Part shown: positions 7,814-15,539 of the stretch, one piece after another | Position numbering within the stretch: position 1 is the stretch's first letter | Layout of the letters: the number at the start of each line of letters is the position of its first letter | NCBI GenBank assembly: GCA_002316795.1 | Contig: DCEE01000020.1 | Location: 93,924-114,576 of the forward strand | Source of the DNA: Synergistaceae bacterium UBA1037 | Lineage (GTDB): Bacteria > Synergistota > Synergistia > Synergistales > Synergistaceae | Length of the DNA: 20,653 nucleotides | Direction of reading: 5' to 3' | The notes under the pieces: generated by a model | What the model was told of the DNA's origin: nothing | The model's database searches: none | Seen by the model: the letters and a program-made list of their open reading frames with translations, nothing else | Position numbers and translations under genes: made by a program

Positions 7814-9199
7814 TTATTGTACTGTCACTAACGGCAGTTCACAACGAATTACAGTTCCTTTCCCCGGGGCGGAGAATATGCTGAAATTGCCCCCGACAAT
7901 GGACATTCTTTCCCGCATGTTTGAAAGACCCCTGTGTCCCTGCACGCGAAGTTCGGTGAAGTTGTCCGCAACCTCGAAGCCTTTTCCGTCGTCCTCTATC
8001 TGTAGGAGGATCATTTTGCCCGTATTTTTCAGCGAGATCGATACATTTTCAGCCGCGCCATGCCTTGCCGAATTGTTGACTGCCTCCTGAGCGACCCTGA
8101 AAAAAGCGAGGGTGACATCGTCTGTGAGGTCCGGGATCTCCTGCAGATCAAGGTGTATCTTTATTTTGAGCTGGGCGCTCTGTCTCTCGGAAAGTTCGGT
8201 AAGAGCCTGAACTATTCCCAGGTCAAGCCAAGGCGGAGTCAGGTTGTTGCAGAGCTCCCTCATCTCCCTTACCCCTGCCATAGCTACTTTTTCTGCCTCT
8301 TCAAGTTGCTTTTCCCTCTCTGCCGGTGAGTCCATGTCAAGAGAGAGGAGCCGGAGTCTCTGTATCAAAGCTGTAAGATCCTGCAGCGGACCGTCATGTA
8401 TCTCGCGGGATATCCTCGCGCGTTCCTCTTCCTGCACCTTTACCAGATCATTGACGTATCTGCGTGAAAGCCTGACCTTTTCTATCGCCGAATTAGCCAG
8501 GACTACCAGGGCCTCTCTGAGTTTCTGCAGTTCCGTAACTGCTTCGGGAGCGTTTTTCAGGGGGACCTCTTCTCCCCACTTCAGCATCGAGACCTCCTCT
8601 TCGAGGTCTTTAAGGGGCATTATCACTTTCTGCCACATTATGTAGACCGAGAAGATCCCAATAAGCCCGAGGATACCCATGATAAAGGGCCAGAAAGTTG
8701 TAAGTGAGACCATGGGGCCGAGCAGCTTGTCCCATGAGACGGCTGCGAGGACAAAGAGGTTCCTCTGCAGCATGGGATAGACTGCTATCGTGTACCACCT
8801 TCCGTCTGGTCCCCTTATTTTCTGGGGTGACATTACTGAGATAGGCATGTCCCATATTATCGAGAGTATCGTGACGTCCGGTGACCCGTATACCAAATTG
8901 CCGTCGCTGTCAAAGACAGCGAACATTCCGGGCACTGCCATCTCGTCGGCCATCATCTCACCGAGTCCCAGTATCCTGGATCTGTACTGGTTTGGCTGCC
9001 ATGTTCCGTCAGTTCTCAGATCCCACTGCGAAGATTCGAGCCTTGCCGCAGCCCCCCTTGCCAGATTTTGTACATAAGAACCTGCGATCCCCTCCATGGT
9101 ATTTTCGAACTGACAGAAGCCTATCCACGCAAGGAGAAATGCTCCGAGGCTTGGCAGAAAAACGGCTACGGTCAGCTGAAGGAGAAGGTTTCTCCTCAA
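7814..9199 (-). CDS. Sensor histidine kinase, HisKA_3 (NarX/DegS-type)
   Basis: Inner-membrane sensor that autophosphorylates and passes phosphate to the regulator encoded just upstream. The 461-residue protein has TM1 at about 6-28 and an extracytoplasmic region at about 29-165 with a FAVFDSDGNLVYG stretch reminiscent of small PAS/Cache-like sensors. TM2 is at about 166-189, followed by a short HAMP-like linker. The HisKA_3 domain has phosphoacceptor His268 (REIHDGPLQDL). The HATPase domain has the N box QEAVNNSARH (371-380), G1 DDGKGF (403-408) and GHRGLSNMRER (421-431). The start is TTG: TTGA overlaps the regulator's TGA stop by 4 nt, and GGAGG lies about 10 nt upstream. The signal sensed cannot be inferred. 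Confidence 0.94.
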   Translation of the reverse strand: MRRNLLLQLTVAVFLPSLGAFLLAWIGFCQFENTMEGIAGSYVQNLARGAAARLESSQWDLRTDGTWQPNQYRSRILGLGEMMADEMAVPGMFAVFDSDGNLVYGSPDVTILSIIWDMPISVMSPQKIRGPDGRWYTIAVYPMLQRNLFVLAAVSWDKLLGPMVSLTTFWPFIMGILGLIGIFSVYIMWQKVIMPLKDLEEEVSMLKWGEEVPLKNAPEAVTELQKLREALVVLANSAIEKVRLSRRYVNDLVKVQEEERARISREIHDGPLQDLTALIQRLRLLSLDMDSPAEREKQLEEAEKVAMAGVREMRELCNNLTPPWLDLGIVQALTELSERQSAQLKIKIHLDLQEIPDLTDDVTLAFFRVAQEAVNNSARHGAAENVSISLKNTGKMILLQIEDDGKGFEVADNFTELRVQGHRGLSNMRERMSIVGGNFSIFSAPGKGTVIRCELPLVTVQ

Positions 9200-9834
9200 T
9201 CGAGCAGTTCCTCCAGTGTGACTATTCCGTATTTAAGTGACAGGAGCATCGCTTCTGTCTTGTTTTTCGCTCCCAGTTTGTCATATATCGAGGCCAGGTG
9301 GGTCTGAACGGTCCTTTCGCTGATGAAAAGCTGGGTGGCTATCTCTTTTCCGGAGAGTCCCCTCGCTGCAAGCAGAAGGACTTCCCTTTCTCTGACCGAT
9401 ACAGGTTCCGGTACGAAATCCCCCTCCTGCTCCACAGCATTTGCAACCTCACTGTCAAGGTAAAAGCCTCCGCGGGCTACTATCCTTATAGCCTTGGAGA
9501 GGGTGTCCATGCTGGCAGTTTTCAGGACATATCCCCTGGCCCCGGCCCTGAGAGAGGCCATAACGTACTGCTGGGCGTCATATGAAGTCAGCATCAAAGA
9601 TGCGACTGGAAGCGAGGCATCTTTGATCTTACGTGCAAGAGCGACTCCGTCGATGCCCGGCATCCTGATGTCAAGAAGTGCGACCTGCGGTTTGAGCTGT
9701 TGGATCCCTGCCCATGCCGATTCGCCGTCTGCGTAGCTTCCCAGTATGTTGAAGTCCGTCTCCTTGGCCAGATATGCTTTCATTCCTTCCCTGGTAAGCG
9801 GATGGTCATCGGCCAGTACCAATGAAATTGACAT
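9196..9834 (-). CDS. Response regulator, NarL/LuxR (FixJ) family
   Basis: Cytoplasmic transcription factor, 212 residues from the chosen start. The receiver domain has the acidic pair Asp9-Asp10 (LADDHP), phosphoacceptor Asp55 (VALLDIRMPG), the switch Thr in LTSYDA and the conserved Lys in YVLKTAS. A C-terminal LuxR-type helix-turn-helix follows (SVREREVLLLAARGLSGKEI, then ISERTVQTHLASIYDKLGAK). The frame is open upstream to a GTG/ATG-type codon near 9885, but the ATG at 9832-9834 carries a strong GGAGG 7 nt upstream and starts MSISLVLADDHP, as the family does. It pairs with the overlapping kinase gene. DNA targets are unknown; autoregulation of its own operon would be typical. Confidence 0.95.
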   Translation of the reverse strand: MSISLVLADDHPLTREGMKAYLAKETDFNILGSYADGESAWAGIQQLKPQVALLDIRMPGIDGVALARKIKDASLPVASLMLTSYDAQQYVMASLRAGARGYVLKTASMDTLSKAIRIVARGGFYLDSEVANAVEQEGDFVPEPVSVREREVLLLAARGLSGKEIATQLFISERTVQTHLASIYDKLGAKNKTEAMLLSLKYGIVTLEELLD

Positions 9835-9840
9835 TTCGTA

Positions 9841-9850
9841 TCCTCCCTCC
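9841..9850 (-). promoter_or_regulatory. Ribosome-binding site deciding the response-regulator start
   Basis: The minus strand reads GGAGGGAGGA over these bases, a doubled Shine-Dalgarno whose nearer GGAGG ends about 7 nt before the ATG at 9834. It rules out the longer open frame that would overlap the HD gene. Confidence 0.75.
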
Positions 9851-9874
9851 GTTATTTTTGATTCTTCCAACAGT

Positions 9875-10438
9875 TCAGGAACCAAGTCCTATCTCTTTTT
9901 CTACAGGCCTCAGGGCCAGTATTGTCTGTTCTATGAGCGTTTCGATAGGGATGTCCAGCAGCTCCGATCCCTTTTCGATGACCTCCCTGTTGACGCCCCT
10001 TGCGAATGCCTTGTCCTTCCACTTTTTCCTGACTGATTTTGTCTCCAGGTCCTGGAGCGATCTGCTTGGGCGGACAAGGGCTACTGCCGTTATGAATCCG
10101 GTAAGTTCATCTATGGTGTAAAGGAATTTTTCGCAGAGGGTCTCAGGTCTTATCCCGGAGTACTCCCATCCGTGGGCAAGCACCGTGTGTACGAAATCTT
10201 CAGGATAGCCTTTTTCCCGGAGCATTTCCCCGCCCTTCATCGGATGAGTCTCTGTGCTGGGAAATTCTTCCCAGTCGATGTCGTGCATGAGACCGACAAG
10301 GCCCCAGTAGTCCTCGTCCTCCCCGTTTTCCCGGGCAAACCACCTCATTGCCGCTTCAACAGCGTATGCATGGCGGATATGCATATCTTCCCTGTTGTGT
10401 TCCTTAAGGAATTCAAGTGATTCTTCTCGTGTGAACAT
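9875..10438 (-). CDS. HD-domain metal-dependent phosphohydrolase
   Basis: Predicted cytoplasmic metal-dependent phosphohydrolase of the HD superfamily; the substrate (a nucleotide or other phosphoester) is unknown. The 187-residue protein has the HD metal-ligand pattern His23 (IRHAYAVE), His52-Asp53 (LMHDIDWEE), His65 (THPMKGGEM), His89 (VLAHGWEY) and Asp110 (YTIDELTGF). The ATG follows the dCMP deaminase stop directly, with no spacer. Its AGGAGG ribosome-binding site lies inside the end of that gene, so the two are very likely translated from one message and may act in nucleotide metabolism. After it, 40 nt lead to the response regulator. It is a short stand-alone HD protein without sensor or synthetase domains. 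Confidence 0.9.
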   Translation of the reverse strand: MFTREESLEFLKEHNREDMHIRHAYAVEAAMRWFARENGEDEDYWGLVGLMHDIDWEEFPSTETHPMKGGEMLREKGYPEDFVHTVLAHGWEYSGIRPETLCEKFLYTIDELTGFITAVALVRPSRSLQDLETKSVRKKWKDKAFARGVNREVIEKGSELLDIPIETLIEQTILALRPVEKEIGLGS

Positions 10439-10927
10439 CTATAAGCTTCCTCCTGTTGAAAAATTGTTTTCAGTGATACTCTCTTCGGGTATACAAAGCG
10501 TTTCGACTCCGGATTGGGATATTATCTCCCGGGAAATTTTGTCCGGGTATGGGTTCAGATATACTATACGGGTACAACCGCAGTTGATAAGGGCTTTGGT
10601 GCAGTATACACAGGGTTCGTGCGTACAGTAAAGCCAGCATCGGGCTGTTGAGACTCCCGCGTAGGCGGCCTGTGCTATGGCGTTTATCTCGGCATGCGAC
10701 CCCCGGCAGATCTCGTGTCTCTCGGCTGATGGTATCCCGAGCTTCTCCCGAAGGCACCCCGCCTCCTCACAATGGATTATTCCCTTTGGCGCACCATTGT
10801 AGCCTGTGCTGAGGATCTGGCGGTCCCTGACGAGCACAGCTCCCACCTTTCTTCGCAGACAGGTGCTCCTGCTTGCGACTGCCTTGGCTATCATCAAAAA
10901 GTAGCTGTCCCAGTCCGGACGGTCCAA
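10439..10927 (-). CDS. dCMP deaminase family protein (ComEB-like)
   Basis: Zinc-dependent cytidine/deoxycytidylate deaminase expected to convert dCMP to dUMP for thymidylate synthesis. The 162-residue protein has the catalytic signature His78-Ala-Glu80 (GSHAEINAI) and Cys106/Cys109 (HEPCVYC). The family's second metal/structural region ([27 protein letters not shown]) is also present. The start is TTG (10925-10927) with GGGGAGGA about 8 nt upstream; [10 protein letters not shown] is a typical family N-terminus. It is the first gene of the five-gene unit and is preceded by a 232-nt non-coding leader. The close link to an HD hydrolase suits dNTP-pool control (inference). Confidence 0.94.
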   Translation of the reverse strand: MDRPDWDSYFLMIAKAVASRSTCLRRKVGAVLVRDRQILSTGYNGAPKGIIHCEEAGCLREKLGIPSAERHEICRGSHAEINAIAQAAYAGVSTARCWLYCTHEPCVYCTKALINCGCTRIVYLNPYPDKISREIISQSGVETLCIPEESITENNFSTGGSL

Positions 10928-11159
10928 TATATTTTCCTCCCCGGCAGATATTCATCTATTGCATAAAGTATAGTTTATATTGGGACATTTATGTTGATAA
11001 AAGGGTGCCGGCCGATTAAATTTCATCTCTGCAAGGCATGTCCCGGCGTTAAGCCCCCGGCATCCGTTATCTATGGAAGCAGGGAAATGCTAACTTTACG
11101 CACACCTAATTGAATTTACACGCAGGATCGATTTTTTGCGACAGGAAATTACGGAGATA
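10928..11159 (-). other. 232-nt non-coding leader between citX and the dCMP deaminase gene
   Basis: I see no convincing reading frame, RNA gene or GC-rich terminator here. The part nearest the deaminase gene (about 10940-11000) is AT-rich and promoter-like. The central part holds GC-rich blocks with two CCCGG direct repeats (about 11041-11060). The citX end lacks a hairpin with a T-run. Confidence 0.5.
10967..10997 (-). promoter_or_regulatory. Weak candidate promoter for the dCMP deaminase operon
   Basis: On the minus strand TATACT (complement of 10967-10972) is a 5/6 match to a -10 box. It is preceded at 19 nt by TCAACA (complement of 10992-10997), a poor -35. It lies about 40 nt before the TTG start, in the only sizeable gap upstream of this operon. 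Confidence 0.3.
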
Positions 11160-11678
11160 TCAGATGTTTTTGATAAGTTTTTTAACTGCGGCCCTAAGGT
11201 CACTGTAAGCGTGGCTCATCTCCCTTGCACATTCCTTTGCCGTCCTGCCGCACAGTATGCAGCTTCGGGCGGGAAGACCCAGGTCTGACCTTGAGATCGA
11301 TTTTCCGCACACTATTATGTCGATGTCGAGGATACGCCCTTCGGGAGAGCATTCCTCCAGATCTACAGCCACTTTTTTTGCCCTTTGCGTGTCAGATCCC
11401 CACCCGCGGAAAAATCCGATCCAGCACAGGCCGGCTTCATTTGAGATCATATCCGTGCGAAAGGGATCAGATCCCCATCTGAGGGAAAAGAGGAGAGCAA
11501 ACTTTTCTATAGCCCGACAGTCATTTTTGATCCTTTTGGGGTATCCCGGGATGTTGAGGGTGATCTGGCAGGCAAATACGCCTTCAGAGAGGTGATGGTC
11601 CCTCGCTTTGGCCCTCTCTTCCCTTCCGGAAAGGATTCCGGAAAGGGCCTCTCCTGTGTCAGTTTTCATTATGTTCAT
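11160..11678 (-). CDS. citX: Holo-ACP synthase CitX (citrate lyase prosthetic-group transferase)
   Basis: Transfers the 2'-(5''-phosphoribosyl)-3'-dephospho-CoA prosthetic group to the citrate lyase acyl carrier protein CitD. The 172-residue length is close to other CitX proteins. N-terminal GREERAKARDHHLS and ITLNIPGYPK match the family. The strongest signature is GRILDIDI (115-122), ISRSDLGLPARSC (128-140) and the paired-Cys block CILCGRTAKECAR ending in a His. The ATG at 11676-11678 overlaps the citC end by 20 nt; an alternative in-frame ATG is at 11667-11669, and neither has a good Shine-Dalgarno, so translational coupling to citC is likely. citD, citE, citF and citG are not in the window. 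Confidence 0.9.
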   Translation of the reverse strand: MNIMKTDTGEALSGILSGREERAKARDHHLSEGVFACQITLNIPGYPKRIKNDCRAIEKFALLFSLRWGSDPFRTDMISNEAGLCWIGFFRGWGSDTQRAKKVAVDLEECSPEGRILDIDIIVCGKSISRSDLGLPARSCILCGRTAKECAREMSHAYSDLRAAVKKLIKNI

Positions 11679-12714
11679 GGATCAGTTTCTCGGCGACGGT
11701 CCTGCCTTTTTCGGAAGATAGGTAGTCCATTGTGACAGAAGGGAGCATTTTTTTTAGTGCTTCAATGTCGTTTTCAACGATTGCCCTTCTTGCCCTTGAG
11801 GCCGAGACAGCTGTTCCCGAAATGTCGTTCAGCCGAATTATCTCCACAACTTCAACTCCCCGGGGAGGAAGCACCTTTTTCATCATCTCATTGTACTTTG
11901 CGGTAGTTGGACAGAAGGGTTCTGTCCCGACAAAACGTTTTTTTATCAGGAGCTCTGGCACGAAAAGATTCGCAAAGAGCGTTGCGTCAAGTTCTGCCTG
12001 TCTCTCTGCAACAGATGCCAGCCCCTTATCCTTCAGGAAATAAGTCGGGAAGGTGGCCCTTGAGACGGCGTAGTCTCCGCTTGGAATGACCTTGACGTTC
12101 CTGAGGTCTCTCGTGCCCTCTTCCACAAGCTGCAGCCGGTCACTGAAGGGGAAGAGCGAGACGTCTTCCTGGACTATGATCACATAGAGGCCGTCACATT
12201 CTCCGGCCGCCTTCTCAATAAGATATCTGTGCCCGAGCGTGAAGGGGTTGCAGTTCATGACGGAAGCGCCGATATTTTTACAGCCTGCGAAGGTCCTGTT
12301 TTTCCTGAGCATCAGACGGTAATCATCTGATGATGGATGCCCGGACTCCATAAGGACTATGGTATCTGTCCTTGCCAGTTCGCTGAATCCCAGGGAGGCA
12401 AACTTGTCTGCCATGTCACGCTTCGTGTAGACGAAAAGGTGGAAGATCCCGTTTTCTCTGGCGTATCTCAGCAGATCCGAAATGACCATTCCGGAAAGCC
12501 CTGCCTCCTGCCATTCCGGGTCGGCAGCGACCATCTTTATCACCTTGCCCTGAATGCTTGCCGTGGCAATTATCTTTTCGTCAGTATTTTCGACGACTGC
12601 AGTACAGTCAGGCGAGCCTTCAAATGTCAGTCCGTTTATCCCAAGCAGCGATTCCACCTGTTTTTTTTCGTTCCTGCTGAGATCCCTGATAGTCCTTGTC
12701 TGAAGGCCAAACAT
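11659..12714 (-). CDS. citC: [Citrate (pro-3S)-lyase] ligase CitC
   Basis: Uses ATP and acetate to acetylate the thiol of the citrate lyase prosthetic group, switching that lyase on. The 351 residues match the family length. An N-terminal GNAT-like domain (about 1-125, including GLSGMVISDLLRYARENG) is followed by a nucleotidyltransferase-type domain. That domain contains MNCNPFTLGHRYLIEKAA (153-170, the TxGH-like motif at 159-162), VQEDVSLFPFSDR (181-193) and a C-terminal ISGTAVSASRARRAI. It starts 6 nt after the acyl-CoA ligase stop, and its ATG is preceded by AGGA within that junction. It is co-transcribed with citX. Its partner lyase must be encoded elsewhere or may be replaced by another carrier protein (inference). 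Confidence 0.93.
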   Translation of the reverse strand: MFGLQTRTIRDLSRNEKKQVESLLGINGLTFEGSPDCTAVVENTDEKIIATASIQGKVIKMVAADPEWQEAGLSGMVISDLLRYARENGIFHLFVYTKRDMADKFASLGFSELARTDTIVLMESGHPSSDDYRLMLRKNRTFAGCKNIGASVMNCNPFTLGHRYLIEKAAGECDGLYVIIVQEDVSLFPFSDRLQLVEEGTRDLRNVKVIPSGDYAVSRATFPTYFLKDKGLASVAERQAELDATLFANLFVPELLIKKRFVGTEPFCPTTAKYNEMMKKVLPPRGVEVVEIIRLNDISGTAVSASRARRAIVENDIEALKKMLPSVTMDYLSSEKGRTVAEKLIHEHNEN

Positions 12715-12720
12715 CGGGTC

Positions 12721-14196
12721 CTATTCCTTCTCAAGCTTTCTTTTGAGGATCTCACCGATGCTCGATCGGGGCATTTCTGAAAGGAAATCGATGATCCTAG
12801 GTACCTTGTAATAGGAGAGTTTCTTCTTGCAGTGTTCGGTCAGGTCCTTTGAAGTTGCCTTATCATCCTTTTTCAGAACGACAAAGGCCTTTACGATCTC
12901 TCCGCTTATAGACCGCGGGACCCCTATGACTGCAGCTTCTGCGACCGCGGGATGCTCAAGGAGGACTTTTTCCACTTCCTGTGCGTACACCTTGAATCCC
13001 CCTACAAAGATGACCTCTGTCCTCCGTCCTACGAGATAGAGGTATCCCTCATCGTCGAATCTCGCGATGTCGCAGGTATCGAACCATCCGTCGACGAACC
13101 TCTGGGAGGTAAGTTCCGGATTGCGGTAGTAGCATTTTGCAACATTGTCCCCCCTGATCCAGAGGTGTCCCTCCGAACCGGCCGACAGGGCTTCGCCTTC
13201 ATCGTTCCTTATCTGGGCCTCCACACAGGACAGAAGCGTCCCTACACTCCCTGCTCTCCTGTTTTCTATTCCCGGGGCTATAGATACAACTGATGCGGCT
13301 TCGGTAAGTCCGTAGCCCTCTATTACCGGCACTCCCAGAGCTTCCTGCGCCCTCTTGTCGAAATCCAGCGGCAGCCTGTCACCCCCCGACAGTATGTATC
13401 TGAGTGTTCTGGGCGGGGTTATGCCCCTGGCGGCGGCTCCCAGGAGGAGGGAAATTATGGTAGGGACTGCCGGCACTATTGTCACAGCGGCATTCCTCAT
13501 GGCGTCCATTGCCGCTTCTGGAGGCATGAACGTCGGAAGGACAACCTGACAGGTCCCTTTTACAAGGGGAATAAGAGAACCGCAGACGAAACCGAATGCG
13601 TTGAAATTGGGAAGGGCGTTGAGGAAGACGTCATCGTCGGTCAGTTTGCCAATGTGATCGACACACGCATTTATGCTTGCATAGAGGTTGGAATGCGACA
13701 AAGGTACTGCCTTGGGTTCGCCGGTGGTGCCGGATGTGTAAAAAATGACTGCAGTGTCAGAGGATTCTTCTTCGGACGTTCTGCCGGCGATGCTCTCGAC
13801 AGGCGCATCCAAAGCAGTGACCACACATGGTATCCCTTCCTCTGAGATCAGAGGCACTATGCCGGAAGACCCCCTGTAAGTAATGGAAGCAAACACATCA
13901 GCGTGTTTCAGCTGTTTTATAAGCGAAACGTAGCCGCTTCTCGGATCTATCGGCACCACGGTGCCGCCAAGCTTCCATATGGCAATTACGGATGCGAGAA
14001 GAATAGGACTGTTCGGAAGAAGGAAAGCCATTCTCTGTCCTGCCTTGAAACCGCTTGCCCGAAAACCTTTTTCGCACTCTTCGATCAGTTCCAGGAATGC
14101 GCCGCCGGACCACCATGTCTTCTGCCACCAGATAAAAGGTTCTGCCTTAAGTGATTCAAGGTTTGATATTATGATATCTTCAAGTCTGGGAGCCAA
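12721..14196 (-). CDS. AMP-forming acyl-CoA synthetase/ligase (AMP-binding superfamily) with altered catalytic Lys
   Basis: Expected to activate a carboxylic acid as acyl-AMP and pass it to CoA or another thiol; the substrate is unknown. The 491-residue protein has the P-loop-like YTSGTTGEPKAV (153-164), ILSGGDRLPLD (268-278), GYGLTEA (294-300), the DTCDIARFDDEGYLYLVGRR hinge region (373-392) and GGFKVYAQEVE (399-409). In the C-terminal motif normally reading PRxxxGKILRR, this protein reads PRSSIGEILKRKL (476-488): Glu481 replaces the Lys normally needed for adenylation, although Lys484 and Lys486 are close by. The start is TTG with GGAGGGG 5-6 nt upstream. It lies 18 nt after the amidohydrolase gene and 6 nt before citC. 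Confidence 0.92.
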   Translation of the reverse strand: MAPRLEDIIISNLESLKAEPFIWWQKTWWSGGAFLELIEECEKGFRASGFKAGQRMAFLLPNSPILLASVIAIWKLGGTVVPIDPRSGYVSLIKQLKHADVFASITYRGSSGIVPLISEEGIPCVVTALDAPVESIAGRTSEEESSDTAVIFYTSGTTGEPKAVPLSHSNLYASINACVDHIGKLTDDDVFLNALPNFNAFGFVCGSLIPLVKGTCQVVLPTFMPPEAAMDAMRNAAVTIVPAVPTIISLLLGAAARGITPPRTLRYILSGGDRLPLDFDKRAQEALGVPVIEGYGLTEAASVVSIAPGIENRRAGSVGTLLSCVEAQIRNDEGEALSAGSEGHLWIRGDNVAKCYYRNPELTSQRFVDGWFDTCDIARFDDEGYLYLVGRRTEVIFVGGFKVYAQEVEKVLLEHPAVAEAAVIGVPRSISGEIVKAFVVLKKDDKATSKDLTEHCKKKLSYYKVPRIIDFLSEMPRSSIGEILKRKLEKE

Positions 14197-14214
14197 TGCT
14201 TCCCCTCCACTCTA

Positions 14215-15405
14215 TTAAAGCGTCAATCCCATGTATGCTTCCCATGCCGCCGAGAAAGGCAGCATACTCTCCGGGACGTCATATCTCGGATGATGCAGGC
14301 CGTACTCCAATCCAGTCCCCATCAGCATAAAGACAGAGGGTACACAGGAACTGAAGAAGGAAAAATCTTCCCCTGAGAGCAGCGGCCGTTCAAGCATCTT
14401 AATACCATCCTCGCCGAAGAACGGAATGCCCGCGGCAAGGATCTTGTCTACCATTTCAGAGTCGTTGTCCACCTGACCGTAGTTTCTCGTGTATTCGACC
14501 GAAGCCAGCCCCCTGAAGGCTTTCGCGATCGCAGGAGCCATGTTTTCTATCCTTCCCTGCACGAAGTCCCTCGTTTTCGGGCTGAAAGCCCTGAGAGTCC
14601 CCCATACGTTGACCTGCTCCGGTATCACATTATAAGCGAAACCTGCCTCGACGTGTCCGAAAGATACTACCACGGGTTCTCTAGGGTCGATCTCTCTGGT
14701 AAGCATAGTCTGTATCGCTATCACGATGTGCGATGAAATAGTTACGGGATCAACTGTCATGTGGGGTTCGGCAGCGTGGCCGGCAGTGCCTCTGATGTCG
14801 ATGTGTATCTTGTCTGAGAGGGCTGTAAGGACTCCCCTGCGGAGGAAAAGCTCTCCGTACGGAAGCTCTGACCACCAATGCAGCGAAGCAGCGCTTCCTA
14901 TGTCGAAAGTCTCAAGAAACCTGTTTTCTACAAGGGTCCTCGCTCCGCCCCTTCCTTCACCGGCAGGCTGAAAGAGCAGGACCACTTTTTTCTTAAGTTT
15001 GTCCCTGTGGAGAGACAGTACCTTTGCAGCGCCGAGCAGGGAAGCCATATGAGCGTCGTGGCCGCATCCGTGCATGAGTCCGGGCATGCATGAGGAGAAG
15101 GGAAGTCCCGTCTCTTCTTCAACGGCTATCGCATCCATGCAGGAGCGCAGCAGTATGGCAGGTCCGGGAAGGTCATTGCCCAGTATTCCGATGACTGCGG
15201 TGGGTATGGCAAAACCGGAGACGACCTCCATGCCCTCGATCGACTCAAGGACTTTGGTGATTTTGGAGGCGGTAATATTTTCTTCGAAAGCAAGTTCGGG
15301 GAACTGGTGGAAATCCCTTCTCCAGTCCTGCATTTCCTCTGAAATGTTCTCTGCATCGGCCAGAAGCCTTGCTCCCAGAGCAGAGAGTCCTGAATCTTCA
15401 GACAT
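14215..15405 (-). CDS. M20-family amidohydrolase (N-acyl-amino acid / hippurate hydrolase type)
   Basis: Resembles cytoplasmic metal-dependent amidohydrolases that cleave N-acyl amino acids (IAA-amino acid hydrolase/HipO/AbgB group). The 396-residue length is normal. Metal-site residues are visible: Cys114 and His116 (HGCGHDAH), Glu150, His176 (SLHWW), and His371/His372 (HHPRYDVPE). The lid/dimer domain shows GTAGHAAEPHM (206-216). The family's QPAEEG motif reads QPAGEG (146-151): the first Glu, the usual general base, is Gly149, while the metal-binding Glu150 is kept. Activity may therefore be reduced or altered. The ATG has AAGGAAG about 8 nt upstream. It is the first gene of the four-gene unit that runs through to citX. 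Confidence 0.93.
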   Translation of the reverse strand: MSEDSGLSALGARLLADAENISEEMQDWRRDFHQFPELAFEENITASKITKVLESIEGMEVVSGFAIPTAVIGILGNDLPGPAILLRSCMDAIAVEEETGLPFSSCMPGLMHGCGHDAHMASLLGAAKVLSLHRDKLKKKVVLLFQPAGEGRGGARTLVENRFLETFDIGSAASLHWWSELPYGELFLRRGVLTALSDKIHIDIRGTAGHAAEPHMTVDPVTISSHIVIAIQTMLTREIDPREPVVVSFGHVEAGFAYNVIPEQVNVWGTLRAFSPKTRDFVQGRIENMAPAIAKAFRGLASVEYTRNYGQVDNDSEMVDKILAAGIPFFGEDGIKMLERPLLSGEDFSFFSSCVPSVFMLMGTGLEYGLHHPRYDVPESMLPFSAAWEAYMGLTL

Positions 15406-15457
15406 ATCGTATACTTCCTTTCATCTCCGGAAAGCACTAGATGAATAATGGCTAAGT

Positions 15458-15487
15458 TTATCACAAATATGGGATATAGTGTACAAT
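15458..15487 (+). promoter_or_regulatory. Candidate promoter for rarD in the divergent intergenic region
   Basis: TTATCA (15458-15463) and TACAAT (15482-15487) are separated by 18 nt, about 50 nt before the GTG start. The 134-nt region between two divergent genes must also hold the promoter of the amidohydrolase operon. Several AT-rich alternatives exist there on the minus strand and none stands out. Confidence 0.35.
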
Positions 15488-15539
15488 TGGTCAGTCGGAA
15501 GGCTTTTCGGTTCTATGAAAGACGGAGGATGCGGATAAT

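Noticed and set aside
9835..9885. Extended N-terminus of the response regulator overlapping the HD-domain gene
   Set aside because: The strong GGAGG site and the typical MSISLVLADDHP start place the true ATG at 9834.
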